Origin: a crenarchaeote SCGC AAA261-N23
GTDB taxonomy: Archaea; Thermoproteota; Thermoprotei; Gearchaeales; Gearchaeaceae
Direction of reading: 5' to 3'
NCBI GenBank assembly: GCA_000375685.1
Contig: AQVQ01000011.1
Span: 5,744-27,156, forward strand
Length of the DNA: 21,413 nucleotides
The notes under the pieces were generated by a model. The model saw only the letters and a list, made by a program, of their open reading frames with translations. It had not been told where the DNA came from and searched no databases. Shown here piece after piece: positions 14,781 through 21,413 of the stretch (positions are counted from its first letter, which is position 1; every line of letters starts with the position of its first letter). Position numbers and translations under genes: made by a program.

Positions 14781-15941
14781 TTAGCTGTATTCCTTTCTTA
14801 ATACGCTTGCAGCCTTGCTTATTGATTTTAATTTTAAGAAAGATATCTTTGGAGTATTTACAGGGGATTCTGCAAAAGTACCAAAACCACAATCAGGATT
14901 CAAATATATTTGCTCAGGTCTAAAGTAGTTCAACGCTTTCTTTACAAGCGAAATAATATCCTCAGGTCTTTCAATCTCATCAGTCTTTGGATTAACAACC
15001 CCTAAGCCTAATTCCTTTTCTGTAGGATAATCCTTGAAAACATCTATTGAACCTGCTCTTTTAGTAGCGAATTCAAGAACATATTGATTAACCTTCATAT
15101 CTAATAGGAAGGGTAGCAAAGGATAATAATCCCCCTTTAACTGAGCTTCCTCTGATTTGCTCCAGTTACCTCTACAAATATGTACTCCAAGTTTTACACC
15201 TGTAATTCCTTGAACAGTTTTATTCAAGATATCAACAGCAAAGCTTAATTCATCCCTAGGATTCTCCTTTGCAGTTAATGCGGCACACATGAAAGTTTGA
15301 ACACTAAGTTCTGGACCATATAGAACTTCCATCAGAACAGGTTCATCAAGCTGAACAAAATCAACTCCCGCATCCCTTAGAAGTATTATCTCTTCTCTTA
15401 GAATTTTCGAAAATTCCTCAGCAAGATCTTCCTTTTTCTTATAATACTTATCAGAGATACCTTTTATCCAAGAAGACCTAGTTAACAAGTAAGGACCTGG
15501 CAATGCAACCTTAATTTTTTTATTTGTATGTTCCTTCAAAAACTTAGCTTCATTTAAAGCTAAAGGTATTCTTTTATGAATGTAGTTAGTTACAATAGGA
15601 GAACGAATTGCAAAAGCTGGAACGTCTAACTTCCTTAACAAAGCTTCAAATGCTGATTTATCTTCAGCAAAGTCCATGAATTCTGCAACAGTTTTAAGTT
15701 CAATTCCTTCTATCTTATCGGCAACAAAGGAATAGAAATTGTCCCTTCTCTGTTCTCCATCAGAAATTATGTCAACACCTGCATCTTCCTGATATTTTAT
15801 AGCAATGAGAACGGCTTCATCAGCTATGGCTTGAAATTCTTCCTCTGAGATCTTTCCCTCTCTCTTTTTTCTTAATGCATCAAGAAGCCATTTAGGCCTT
15901 GGCCAACTTCCTACAACAGTAACAGGAAAAAGGGCGCTCAT
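14781..15941 (-). CDS. MetE-like core methionine synthase (cobalamin-independent, catalytic domain only)
   Basis: This 386-residue protein comprises only the catalytic TIM barrel of the MetE/UROD-like family, without the N-terminal MetE domain. The zinc ligands can be read as H254-x-C256 (V-H-I-C-R-G-N-W), E290 and C351 (N-P-D-C-G-F-G-T). The substrate-side motif V-Q-L-D-E-P is at 196-201, and G-S-W-P-R-P at 11-16 is typical. It should transfer a methyl group to homocysteine. For such short 'core-MetE' forms the donor is often not methyl-folate but a methyl corrinoid or methyl-pterin; the donor here is unknown. ATG 15939-15941 has an A/T box about 25 nt upstream. The Mqo-like gene follows immediately. 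Confidence 0.82.
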   Translation of the reverse strand: MSALFPVTVVGSWPRPKWLLDALRKKREGKISEEEFQAIADEAVLIAIKYQEDAGVDIISDGEQRRDNFYSFVADKIEGIELKTVAEFMDFAEDKSAFEALLRKLDVPAFAIRSPIVTNYIHKRIPLALNEAKFLKEHTNKKIKVALPGPYLLTRSSWIKGISDKYYKKKEDLAEEFSKILREEIILLRDAGVDFVQLDEPVLMEVLYGPELSVQTFMCAALTAKENPRDELSFAVDILNKTVQGITGVKLGVHICRGNWSKSEEAQLKGDYYPLLPFLLDMKVNQYVLEFATKRAGSIDVFKDYPTEKELGLGVVNPKTDEIERPEDIISLVKKALNYFRPEQIYLNPDCGFGTFAESPVNTPKISFLKLKSISKAASVLRKEYS

Positions 15942-15973
15942 TTTATAAATTAACTTATTTCAAATATAATAGT

Positions 15974-16507
15974 TTATTTTCTTACAAGTGATACCTGTGG
16001 AACTATTTCGACTCCTCTCTGTAAAGTATTGCCAACAGGAGAGCCTTTCACCGCAGCCTCCCAAATTTCCTTTATTGTTTTCTCATCTGCATCTGCTTCA
16101 ACGTAAGCCTTAACAACTATTTTCTTATAACCTGGATGGCCTTTATCCGATAATCCAAAGAAAACTAATATATCATCTATTTCCCCTTCAATTGCTACTT
16201 CAAAATTCTTTATTTGAATATTTCTCTTTGTAGCGTTATAGATAAAGCCTGTTGAATAGCAAGCGCCTAAAGCTGTTAAAATGAGCTCATGTGCACTAGG
16301 ACCGCTATCGGCTCCTCCTATATCTGATGGTTCAGAAATTGTAAACTTGTGATTCCTAACATAGGAAGTAAAATTGAATCCTGAACCTGCCCATCTAATT
16401 CTTGCATTCCATTTATGGATTTTACTTACGAATTCTGCATTCCTCTTAAGTTCTTCATGCAAGGCATTAAAATCCTCTAACTTTATTCCATTTACAACAG
16501 TTGCCAT
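15974..16507 (-). CDS. OsmC-family protein, paralog 1
   Basis: This 177-residue OsmC/Ohr-fold protein has the first conserved Cys at C83 in L-G-A-C. The region where Ohr/OsmC peroxidases have a second catalytic Cys reads G-S156-P-V-G-N-T-L, so Ser replaces Cys. Without both Cys a classic thiol-peroxidase cycle is doubtful. It is very similar to paralog 2 along its length (R-W-A-G, Y-V-R-N-H, F-T-I-S-E-P-S, G-H-P-G-Y, A-Y-V-E-A-D). Own promoter at 16528-16536. The MetE-like gene follows 32 nt later, on the same strand. Confidence 0.85.
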   Translation of the reverse strand: MATVVNGIKLEDFNALHEELKRNAEFVSKIHKWNARIRWAGSGFNFTSYVRNHKFTISEPSDIGGADSGPSAHELILTALGACYSTGFIYNATKRNIQIKNFEVAIEGEIDDILVFFGLSDKGHPGYKKIVVKAYVEADADEKTIKEIWEAAVKGSPVGNTLQRGVEIVPQVSLVRK

Positions 16508-16527
16508 ATATTGATAATCTATAACGG

Positions 16528-16536
16528 CGTTATAAG
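16528..16536 (-). promoter_or_regulatory. TATA-like box of OsmC paralog 1
   Basis: On the minus strand this is CTTATAACG, centred 25 nt before the ATG at 16507, implying a leaderless mRNA of paralog 1 independent of paralogs 2 and 3. Confidence 0.5.
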
Positions 16537-16748
16537 CCTTAGGATTTTTTTATTCATTTGAGAATAAGAAGGAAAATTAATTATATCAAAAAAGAAAAAA
16601 TTAAAAATTAAGTAAATATGTTATTAAATCAGAAACGATTAATTGTGGTTAGACTAGAAATTCGGCTGGCGTCTTTATATAGAATCTAAATACTGAATAA
16701 CTAAAATTAAAAAATGAAAGATTTAATGCTGATTTTAAACTATAATAT

Positions 16749-17279
16749 TCATTTTATTAGGCTTAACTGTGGTACAATCTCAACATTTCTTGCTAATGTA
16801 TTTCCAACAGGCGATGTCCTTACCGTTTCTTCCCATATCTCTTTTAAAGTTTTTTCATCGCAATCAGCTTCAACATATGCCTTTGCTATCACTTTCCTAT
16901 AACCTGGATGCCCCTCATTGGATATGCCTAAAAATACAAGAATGTTATCGATTTCTCCCTCCAATGCAATCTCCAAGTTTTTTATATTTACTCCTCGTTT
17001 CGTAGCATTCAATATGAAACCCGTTAAATAGCATGCTCCTAAAGCAGAAATTACATATTCCACTGCATTGGGTCCTTTATCTGGACCGCCTAATTCGGAA
17101 GGTTCCGATATCGTGAATGAATGATTTCTAACGTATGAATTGAATGTGAATCCTGTACCTGCCCATCTTACTCTTGCGTACCACTTGCTAATCTTTTGAA
17201 CGAGTTCTTTATTTTTCCTTGCCTCATCTAACAGAGAACTAAGTGATTCTATATCAAGTCCGTTTATAACCTTTCCCAT
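16749..17279 (-). CDS. OsmC-family protein, paralog 2
   Basis: From ATG 17279 (M-G-K-V-I-N-G) this is 176 residues; a GTG one codon upstream is the other possible start, but the ATG aligns with paralog 1. The first Cys is C83 (L-G-A-C-Y-L-T-G). The second-Cys site is again Ser (T-S156-P-V-G-N-T-L). A lone C140 in E-A-D-C-D is not at the family site. It is more than half identical by eye to paralog 1, so these are a gene duplication. The 241-bp gap to paralog 1 contains no other gene that I can support. A TATA-like GTTTATTAA lies at about 17306-17314. Confidence 0.85.
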   Translation of the reverse strand: MGKVINGLDIESLSSLLDEARKNKELVQKISKWYARVRWAGTGFTFNSYVRNHSFTISEPSELGGPDKGPNAVEYVISALGACYLTGFILNATKRGVNIKNLEIALEGEIDNILVFLGISNEGHPGYRKVIAKAYVEADCDEKTLKEIWEETVRTSPVGNTLARNVEIVPQLSLIK

Positions 17280-17334
17280 CACAAAAAATATATGTTCATG
17301 AATTAATAAACAGCGTTAATCTTTTATTCTTATA

Positions 17335-17859
17335 TTAAAAAGTCTTAATCTTATAGTCTATTTGTGAACCTTTTGCTAATGTATTGAACACTGGAGAAGC
17401 TCTGATAGCTTCAATAAATAACTCTTCCAATAATTTCCCATCCGCTTCTGATTTTATGTAAGCTGTTACAATGATATTGTTGAAACCTGGATTTCCTTCT
17501 TTCTCTATTCCGAGAAAAACCAAAATATTTTCGATGTATCCTTCAATAGCCAGCTCTAAGTTATCAACTCTTATGTTTCGCTTTGTAGCTATCAAAATAA
17601 AAGTTGTTGTTATACATGCTCCAAGAGAAGCAAGCAACGTTTCAACAGCATTTTGTGCAGTATCTATCCCAGAGATATCTGAAACCTCATCAACATCTAA
17701 AGCATGCCTTCTCATGTAGGCTCTAGATTTAAATCCGCCAAGCCATCTAACCCTTGTTCTCCAAACACTTAATTCCTTAACTTTTTCTTTTTCTTTAGAA
17801 ATTTCCTCAAGCATTTTATTCAATCCTTCAACATCGATTCCGTTAAGTTTTTGGGACAT
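17335..17859 (-). CDS. OsmC-family protein, paralog 3 (divergent)
   Basis: This 174-residue OsmC-fold protein is clearly related to the two that follow it but more diverged. The first Cys is C82 in L-G-A-C-I-T-T-T, and the second site is A-S155-P-V-F-N-T-L. The segment equivalent to F-T-I-S-E-P-S is L-D-V-D-E-V-S. All three therefore keep one Cys and lose the second in the same way, so the change predates the duplications. The gene is divergent from the luciferase-like gene; TATTTTATTTAT at 17879-17889 on the minus strand is a fitting TATA region for ATG 17857-17859. Confidence 0.82.
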   Translation of the reverse strand: MSQKLNGIDVEGLNKMLEEISKEKEKVKELSVWRTRVRWLGGFKSRAYMRRHALDVDEVSDISGIDTAQNAVETLLASLGACITTTFILIATKRNIRVDNLELAIEGYIENILVFLGIEKEGNPGFNNIIVTAYIKSEADGKLLEELFIEAIRASPVFNTLAKGSQIDYKIKTF

Positions 17860-17870
17860 GCTAAAACTAA

Positions 17871-17889
17871 TTTAAGATAAATAAAATAA
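17871..17889. promoter_or_regulatory. Overlapping divergent promoters (OsmC 3 / luciferase-like gene)
   Basis: The 39-nt gap between two divergent start codons (17859 and 17899) contains TTTAAGATAA (17871-17880), about 24 nt before the + start, and TATTTTATTTAT on the minus strand (17879-17889), about 25 nt before the - start. The two boxes touch, so polymerase loading in one direction may exclude the other. Confidence 0.45.
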
Positions 17890-17898
17890 AAGCTTGAA

Positions 17899-18816
17899 AT
17901 GGACATCGATAATAAACTAGGAATATCCATTATACCTACGAATAATATAGATGAAGATTATGAAATAGCCTTAAAGGCAACAAATGAAGGCATTAAGCTA
18001 ATTACTTTAAGCGATTATCATAAAGGTCAAGATTTTAAGACATTATTTTCGAAAATCTCTGAGTTAAGAATAACTTTAGGAACAGCTGTTACCAATTTTA
18101 TTTTCAACGACCCAAAGGATGTTGCGTTATTTTTCCTTGAAATATATAAAACTAATAATAGAATTTTTCTTGGAATAAGCACAGGAGATTGGCTAGTTCT
18201 TTTTAAAGAGAATATCTCAGTAAAAGGTTCATTGAGAAAGTTGGTCGAAGGAATAAACATTGTTAAAAAAATCTTCAATGAGAATAAGGTAAACATAGCA
18301 GTCTATATTGGTGCACAAGGAAAATACCTTATTAATTTGTCAAAAAGGATAGCTGATGGTGTAATATTGAATTTAGCTTATCCAGAACATATTAATAAAG
18401 CTCTTTCATTATTGGGCGATGCAAATAAAGATTTCAAGAAATTTGTGATTGCACAAACTTTTATAGATGAAAGTTATGAAAGAGCATTAAAAAATGCTAG
18501 AAAAAGTGCAAGCATCATATATGCAGGCTTATCACGATCTGCAATCGAAATGTACGGATTTGATGAAATTAAAAGGAATACCATAAGAAACTACTTAATT
18601 AAGGAAAAAACAGAAGAAGCAAGAAAAATTCTAAGCGAAGAAGATATAATAAAAACAACTATTTGCGGAAACCCAAATGAGGTTGAAGAAAGAATCATTG
18701 AAATACTAAAGATGAAAATAGATGCACTTATCTTAGGTTTACCTATGGGAAATGAAAGGAATAATACTTTAAAAAATATTTTGAGCTTATTGAAAGAATT
18801 AAAATCTATAAGCTAA
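17899..18816 (+). CDS. Luciferase-like (F420/FMN) oxidoreductase, Mer-like
   Basis: This 305-residue TIM-barrel protein of the bacterial-luciferase-like superfamily resembles archaeal methylene-H4MPT reductase (Mer) relatives. Typical points are the N-terminal L-G-I-S-I-I-P, the strand R-I-F-L-G-I-S-T-G-D near 88-97, Y-I-G-A-Q-G-K near 136, and a final C-G-N-P-N-E-V-E-E-R before the last helices. It is likely to use F420 or FMN; the substrate is uncertain. A one-carbon role would sit well with the nearby MetE-like methyltransferase, but that link is inference. The IMPase/FBPase gene follows after 18 nt and is probably co-transcribed. Confidence 0.75.
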   Translation: MDIDNKLGISIIPTNNIDEDYEIALKATNEGIKLITLSDYHKGQDFKTLFSKISELRITLGTAVTNFIFNDPKDVALFFLEIYKTNNRIFLGISTGDWLVLFKENISVKGSLRKLVEGINIVKKIFNENKVNIAVYIGAQGKYLINLSKRIADGVILNLAYPEHINKALSLLGDANKDFKKFVIAQTFIDESYERALKNARKSASIIYAGLSRSAIEMYGFDEIKRNTIRNYLIKEKTEEARKILSEEDIIKTTICGNPNEVEERIIEILKMKIDALILGLPMGNERNNTLKNILSLLKELKSIS

Positions 18817-18834
18817 GTAAAGAACTTTAATGTT

Positions 18835-19635
18835 ATGAATTATACAGAGATAATAAAAAATGCTTTAATCAAGGCTAAAGAGACTTTCGATAAGGTTAGA
18901 TCAAGTCGAGAGTTTTCTAAAAAAATCGGAATCGGTTATGGAACTGATGTAACTATGTATTTTGATAAAGAAGTGGAAAAAACTGTAATTGATGCAATTA
19001 AGGATTATTGCAACAAAATTTTAACCGAGGAAGCTGGAATTTTAGAAATCAATAATGGAGACTTAAATGCGATTGTTGATCCAGTTGACGGAAGTATAAA
19101 TGCTTTGAGAGGAATTCCTTTCTACTCCTCGTCCATAGCCCTTTTCAAAGGTGATAAATTCAGGGATGCAATTGCTGCAGGAATAATAAATTTAGCTAAT
19201 GGCGATTTGATTTTAACTGATACTAAAGAAGTTTATATTAATGGTAAGGCATTAAAGAAAAGCCCATACATTGACTATAAAGAACTTGTTGTAGGAAGTG
19301 ATTTGAAAATAATAGATGTTAACGATCCTAATATTGACAATTTAATTAAAATCTTTAAAAATTTCAGATATCTAAGATTCTTAGGGTCTTTGGCACTTGA
19401 ACTTTCATATGTAGCGCTAGGAACTATCGATGCCTTCATAGTTCCATTTAAAAGAATTAGGTTTTTAGATATTGCAGCAGGACTAATTTTGGTCAAAGCA
19501 TCAGGAGGATATGCTGAGTTACTGAATGAAGAACTGAATGAATTAAATATCTTTACACCTAAAAGAGTATCTTTTATTGTTGCAAAAAATGAGGATTTGG
19601 GTAAGTATATAAAAAGCTTGATATTATCCAGTTGA
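18835..19635 (+). CDS. Inositol monophosphatase / archaeal FBPase-family phosphatase
   Basis: This 266-residue protein belongs to the IMPase/FBPase IV superfamily. Metal-site motifs are T-D-V-T with D44, E65-E66 (T-E-E-A-G), D82-P-V-D-G-S-I-N and F-L-D212-I-A-A-G. The canonical Thr of D-P-x-D-G-T is Ser here, a conservative change. Archaeal members dephosphorylate myo-inositol-1-phosphate and fructose-1,6-bisphosphate, so gluconeogenesis or inositol-lipid synthesis are the likely roles. The start ATG 18835 lies 18 nt after the luciferase-like gene; an A/T box at about 18806-18815 could give it its own transcript too. Confidence 0.85.
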   Translation: MNYTEIIKNALIKAKETFDKVRSSREFSKKIGIGYGTDVTMYFDKEVEKTVIDAIKDYCNKILTEEAGILEINNGDLNAIVDPVDGSINALRGIPFYSSSIALFKGDKFRDAIAAGIINLANGDLILTDTKEVYINGKALKKSPYIDYKELVVGSDLKIIDVNDPNIDNLIKIFKNFRYLRFLGSLALELSYVALGTIDAFIVPFKRIRFLDIAAGLILVKASGGYAELLNEELNELNIFTPKRVSFIVAKNEDLGKYIKSLILSS

Positions 19636-19704
19636 ATTAGTTTCAAATCATTATTCAAAAAAGCGAATTTCTCTGCAATAAATGCATGCCTTTCATTATA
19701 TTCT

Positions 19705-19736
19705 GACCTCTTCATGCTCTAAAAGGGCGAGGCTTT
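19705..19736 (-). mobile_element. Degenerate second copy of the IS200/IS605-type end
   Basis: Read on the minus strand, AAAGCCTCGCCCTT is identical (14 nt) to the copy at 6995-7008, and further on GAAGAGGTC corresponds to GAGTGGGTC there. The inner stem has decayed (CCCTTTTAGAGC instead of a perfect palindrome), so it looks like an old relic. It lies in the 285-bp region between the phosphatase stop (19635) and TrpRS; the rest of that region holds only the TrpRS promoter. No transposase gene is near. Confidence 0.42.
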
Positions 19737-19884
19737 GAATAGTTGTGAAAATGATTGATTGAGAATTATTTAAACCGATATGAATTTTAATACAGTTCAT
19801 AAATTTACAAAATCTCAATCATGCAATTTTCCTTTAAGTTTAAAACCAAACAGTGAACACTTTTTTAATAAATCTTTTAATAAG

Positions 19885-19894
19885 TTATATAAAA
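19885..19894 (+). promoter_or_regulatory. TATA-like box that decides the TrpRS start
   Basis: TTATATAAAA is centred 31 nt before the ATG at 19921. It lies inside a longer open frame reaching back to 19780, so transcripts start after that point and the 47 extra residues (low-complexity Lys/Asn/Phe, not TrpRS-like) are not translated. Confidence 0.55.
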
Positions 19895-19920
19895 CAAAAC
19901 ACAATCTAAGATTAAGTTAT

Positions 19921-20646
19921 ATGCAAGGGTTTAAAGTAACTCCTTGGGAAGTTGAAGGTAAAGTTGACTATGATAAGTTAGTAAAAGATTTTGGAATGAA
20001 GTTAATTGATAATGAAATTATAAACACAATAAAGAAATATACCTATGACTTGAATGTAATGCTTAGAAGGAGATTCTTTTACGCACATAGAGATTTAGAG
20101 CTTGTGCTCAGTGATTACGAAAAAGGAAAAGGTTTCTTTTTATATACAGGAAGAGGCCCAAGTGGTCCTATGCATATCGGCCATTTAATTCCATTTTATT
20201 TTACTAAATGGCTTCAAGAGAAGTTCAATGTAAATCTTTACATTCAGATTACAGATGATGAGAAGTTTTTAGAAAAGGAACTAAGTTATGAAGAAGTGCA
20301 GAAATGGGCATACGATAACATTCTAGATATAATCGCTGTTGGTTTTGATCCAAATAAGACTTTCATATTCAAAGATAGTGAATACATAGGAAACATGTAC
20401 GGAATGGCAATAAAAATAGCAAAAAAGGTCAATTTTTCTACAGTAAAAGCTGTTTTCGGCTTTAAAGAAAGCAGTAACATTGGAATTCTGTTCTATCCTG
20501 CAATACAGATAGTGCCAACTTTCTTTGAATCGAAGAGATGTCTTATTCCTGCTGCAATAGACCAAGATCCGTATTGGAGAATACAAAGGGATATTGCTGA
20601 AAGTTTAGGTTATTACAAAGCTGCTGAAATTTCAAGTAAGTTTTTA
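19921..20646 (+). pseudogene. trpS: Tryptophanyl-tRNA synthetase, N-terminal part, cut by inversion junction
   Basis: This is an archaeal-type TrpRS from M-Q-G-F-K-V-T-P-W-E to about residue 242. The class I signature G-R-G-P-S-G-P-M-H-I-G-H is at 77-88. I-Q-I-T-D-D-E-K-F (108-116) and D-Q-D-P-Y-W-R-I-Q-R-D follow as expected. It breaks after Y-Y-K-A-A-E-I-S-S-K-F-L, where a normal enzyme would reach the K-M-S-x-S loop about ten residues later. The frame then reads antisense THEP1 sequence until TGA 20761-20763. The missing C-terminal part lies inverted at 21028-21413. As it stands the fragment lacks the KMSKS-type loop and cannot charge tRNA. Confidence 0.9.
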
Positions 20647-21026
20647 TTCGATTTCAATATTTTATTCACAATGCTCTTAAAACTGCTACTGAAAAGTTCC
20701 ATTGTACCTATTTCATCTATAATTATTACATCAGAACTGTTGAAAGCTCTCTCTAAAGCTTGAACAGCCACAATTTCGATATCCTCTAGATTAACAACAT
20801 AACTTCCTACACGAGGACCGTGTATTTTTAGTTTTTTTGAAGCTAATAATCCTTTATTTCTTGTTTTAACATCGATAATTTGAAAACCTGTTCTTACATT
20901 ACCTTCCTTTATTTCCCTTGTTATGAAACCATCTATGTTTATTCCTTCATGCTTTAATTTTTCTACTATTAGCATTACTAAAGTTGTTTTTCCAGAACCT
21001 GGATTACCTGTTATGAACCACTTCAT
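20647..21026 (-). pseudogene. THEP1-like nucleoside-triphosphatase, 3'-truncated
   Basis: Starts at ATG 21026 (M-K-W-F-I-T-G), one base after the TrpRS stop; an upstream frame extension runs through the TrpRS end and is unlikely. The protein matches the THEP1/NTPase family: Walker A G-N-P-G-S-G-K-T-T, I-D-G-F-I-T-R-E-I, G-P-R-V-G-S-Y and Walker B I-I-I-D-E-I-G-T-M-E-L. It ends at S-F-K-S-I-V-N-K-I-L-K-S-N-K-N, where relatives go on for some 40-60 residues (usually starting V-L-A-T). The remaining residues of the open frame are antisense TrpRS. Members hydrolyse NTPs; the cellular role is unsettled. It was evidently co-transcribed with trpS. Confidence 0.85.
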
Positions 21027-21027
21027 T

Positions 21028-21413
21028 TTAAAATTTAGTACTCCACATAATTTTTGCAAGCTCCCCTTCCTTCATAAATAAATGAATGATTTCTTTTGCT
21101 TCTTCTCTTTTTTCTCTGTGCTTTTCAAGGAATTTTATCAATTTTTCAATTAAGATTTCCTTCATTTCGCCTGATAAAAGTTTCCCTGCACGGTAATCTT
21201 CCTCTAATTTTTTAATTCTCTCATCATCTTCCTCAAAGAAACTATAAAGCCACTGAAAACTTACATCTATGCTTGGATCTCCTCCGAGTTTTCTGTGAAG
21301 CTCTACTGTAGCTTGTCCTCCTGAAAAAGCATATTTCATTATTTTTTCTTTAACTGTTTTATCGTCATCTGTTAAGTAAACTGCACTTCTTGGATTTGAA
21401 GCACTCATTTTAC
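21028..21413 (-). pseudogene. trpS: Tryptophanyl-tRNA synthetase, C-terminal part (inverted)
   Basis: Minus-strand reading from the window end gives (G)-K-M-S-A-S-N-P-R-S-A-V-Y-L-T-D-D, the KMSKS loop and following segment of TrpRS. The C-terminal helical domain follows, with F-S-G-G-Q-A-T-V-E-L-H-R-K-L-G-G and Y-R-A-G-K-L-L-S-G-E-M-K, to TAA at 21030-21028. It supplies exactly the part missing from the + strand fragment ending near 20646: the two add to about 368 residues plus a short gap of roughly ten, the normal archaeal TrpRS length. The K-M-S-A-S form (Ala instead of Lys/Ser at position 4) is compatible with activity in the family. It has no start of its own; the Met in the KMSAS loop is internal. 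Confidence 0.9.

Larger units (their letters stand above)
20640..21413. other. Inverted segment carrying 3' parts of trpS and of the THEP1 gene
   Basis: Everything from about 20640 to the window end is in the wrong orientation relative to trpS. At the junction, GTTTTTA (20640-20646) fits both the TrpRS reading (K-F-L) and, on the other strand, the THEP1 reading (S-N-K-N), i.e. an apparent micro-homology. In the original order trpS would run straight into THEP1. The window stops two bases into the codon before K-M-S-A-S, probably within about 30 nt of where the inverted copy would meet the + strand TrpRS. That is the pattern of a fold-back (MDA or assembly) chimera; a real inversion is the alternative. 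Confidence 0.8.

Noticed and set aside
16508..16748. Small RNA or short gene between OsmC paralogs 1 and 2
   Set aside because: A TATA-like CTTTATATAG near 16672-16681 and a 62-codon frame from 16714 exist on the + strand, but the frame is antisense to the OsmC gene and no RNA fold or C/D boxes are convincing.
19275..19715. Minus-strand open frame of 146 codons beginning in the repeat relic
   Set aside because: Most of it is antisense to the conserved IMPase/FBPase gene; the first part is not recognisable as a protein family.
19780..19920. N-terminal extension of 47 residues on TrpRS
   Set aside because: Low-complexity sequence unlike TrpRS, and a good TATA box (19885-19894) lies inside it; the ATG at 19921 is the better start.
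20640..21413. Natural split TrpRS joined by trans-splicing or inteins
   Set aside because: No intein or intron motifs are at the break, and the neighbouring THEP1 gene is cut at the same point; one inversion event explains both.

Overview
The window is AT-rich and gene-dense, and reads as a piece of an archaeal chromosome. The archaeal signs are an archaeal-type TrpRS paired with a THEP1-like nucleotidase, a TGS-domain DRG-like GTPase, an archaeal CitG-like protein and a DUF1634 + TauE/SafE pair. A TATA-like box sits about 23-31 nt upstream of many start codons, the spacing expected of leaderless or near-leaderless archaeal mRNAs. Malate:quinone oxidoreductase, B12-dependent ribonucleotide reductase, a two-domain rhodanese and several peroxide/thiol enzymes would suit a thermoacidophilic, sulfur-linked aerobe or microaerophile (Thermoplasmatota or Thermoproteota). 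That placement is inference. No rRNA, tRNA, CRISPR array or intact transposase was seen, and no stretch longer than about 300 bases lacks a gene.

Layout. 1-637: 3' part of a class I/II aminotransferase, broken by a frameshift. 640-1626 (-): MDR-type NAD(P)H oxidoreductase. 1791-3144 (-): DUF1634 + TauE/SafE membrane pair. 3222-3865 (+): cyclase-family metal hydrolase with an in-frame TAG and a frameshift. 3878-4243 (-): small membrane protein. 4297-4635 (+): thioredoxin with a CWPC active site. 4627-5789 (-): Bcp-type peroxiredoxin followed by two overlapping small genes that look like a HEPN-type pair. 5826-6971 (-): TGS GTPase. 7019-10218 (-): class II ribonucleotide reductase split into a large catalytic subunit and a separate TSCPD/zinc-ribbon/redox-tail subunit. 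10355-13418 (+): CitG-like protein, cupin, unknown helical protein, rhodanese. 13413-15941 (-): MetE-like core methionine synthase and Mqo-like flavoenzyme. 15974-17859 (-): three consecutive OsmC paralogs. 17899-19635 (+): luciferase-like/Mer-like oxidoreductase and IMPase/FBPase. 19921-21413: TrpRS and THEP1 in a rearranged state.

The most notable structure is at the right end. The N-terminal ~242 residues of TrpRS lie on the + strand. The TrpRS C-terminal part (from KMSAS on) and a 3'-truncated THEP1 gene lie head-to-head on the - strand. The junction at about 20640-20646 is a short stretch that fits both genes. The sequence runs out just where the inverted TrpRS piece should meet the part already present. 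This is what a fold-back amplification or assembly chimera looks like; a true inversion cutting an essential gene is the alternative.

The two frameshifts (near 71 and near 3651) both occur at A6 runs where one extra A restores the frame. A GC-rich hairpin at 6985-7004 shares a 14-nt identical core with a site at 19723-19736. Both resemble right ends of IS200/IS605-type elements, with no tnpA or tnpB nearby.

I did not find a clear previously undescribed system. The best candidates for new biology are the HEPN-like two-gene module behind the peroxiredoxin, the ribonucleotide reductase with its redox tail in trans, and the set of three single-Cys OsmC proteins.
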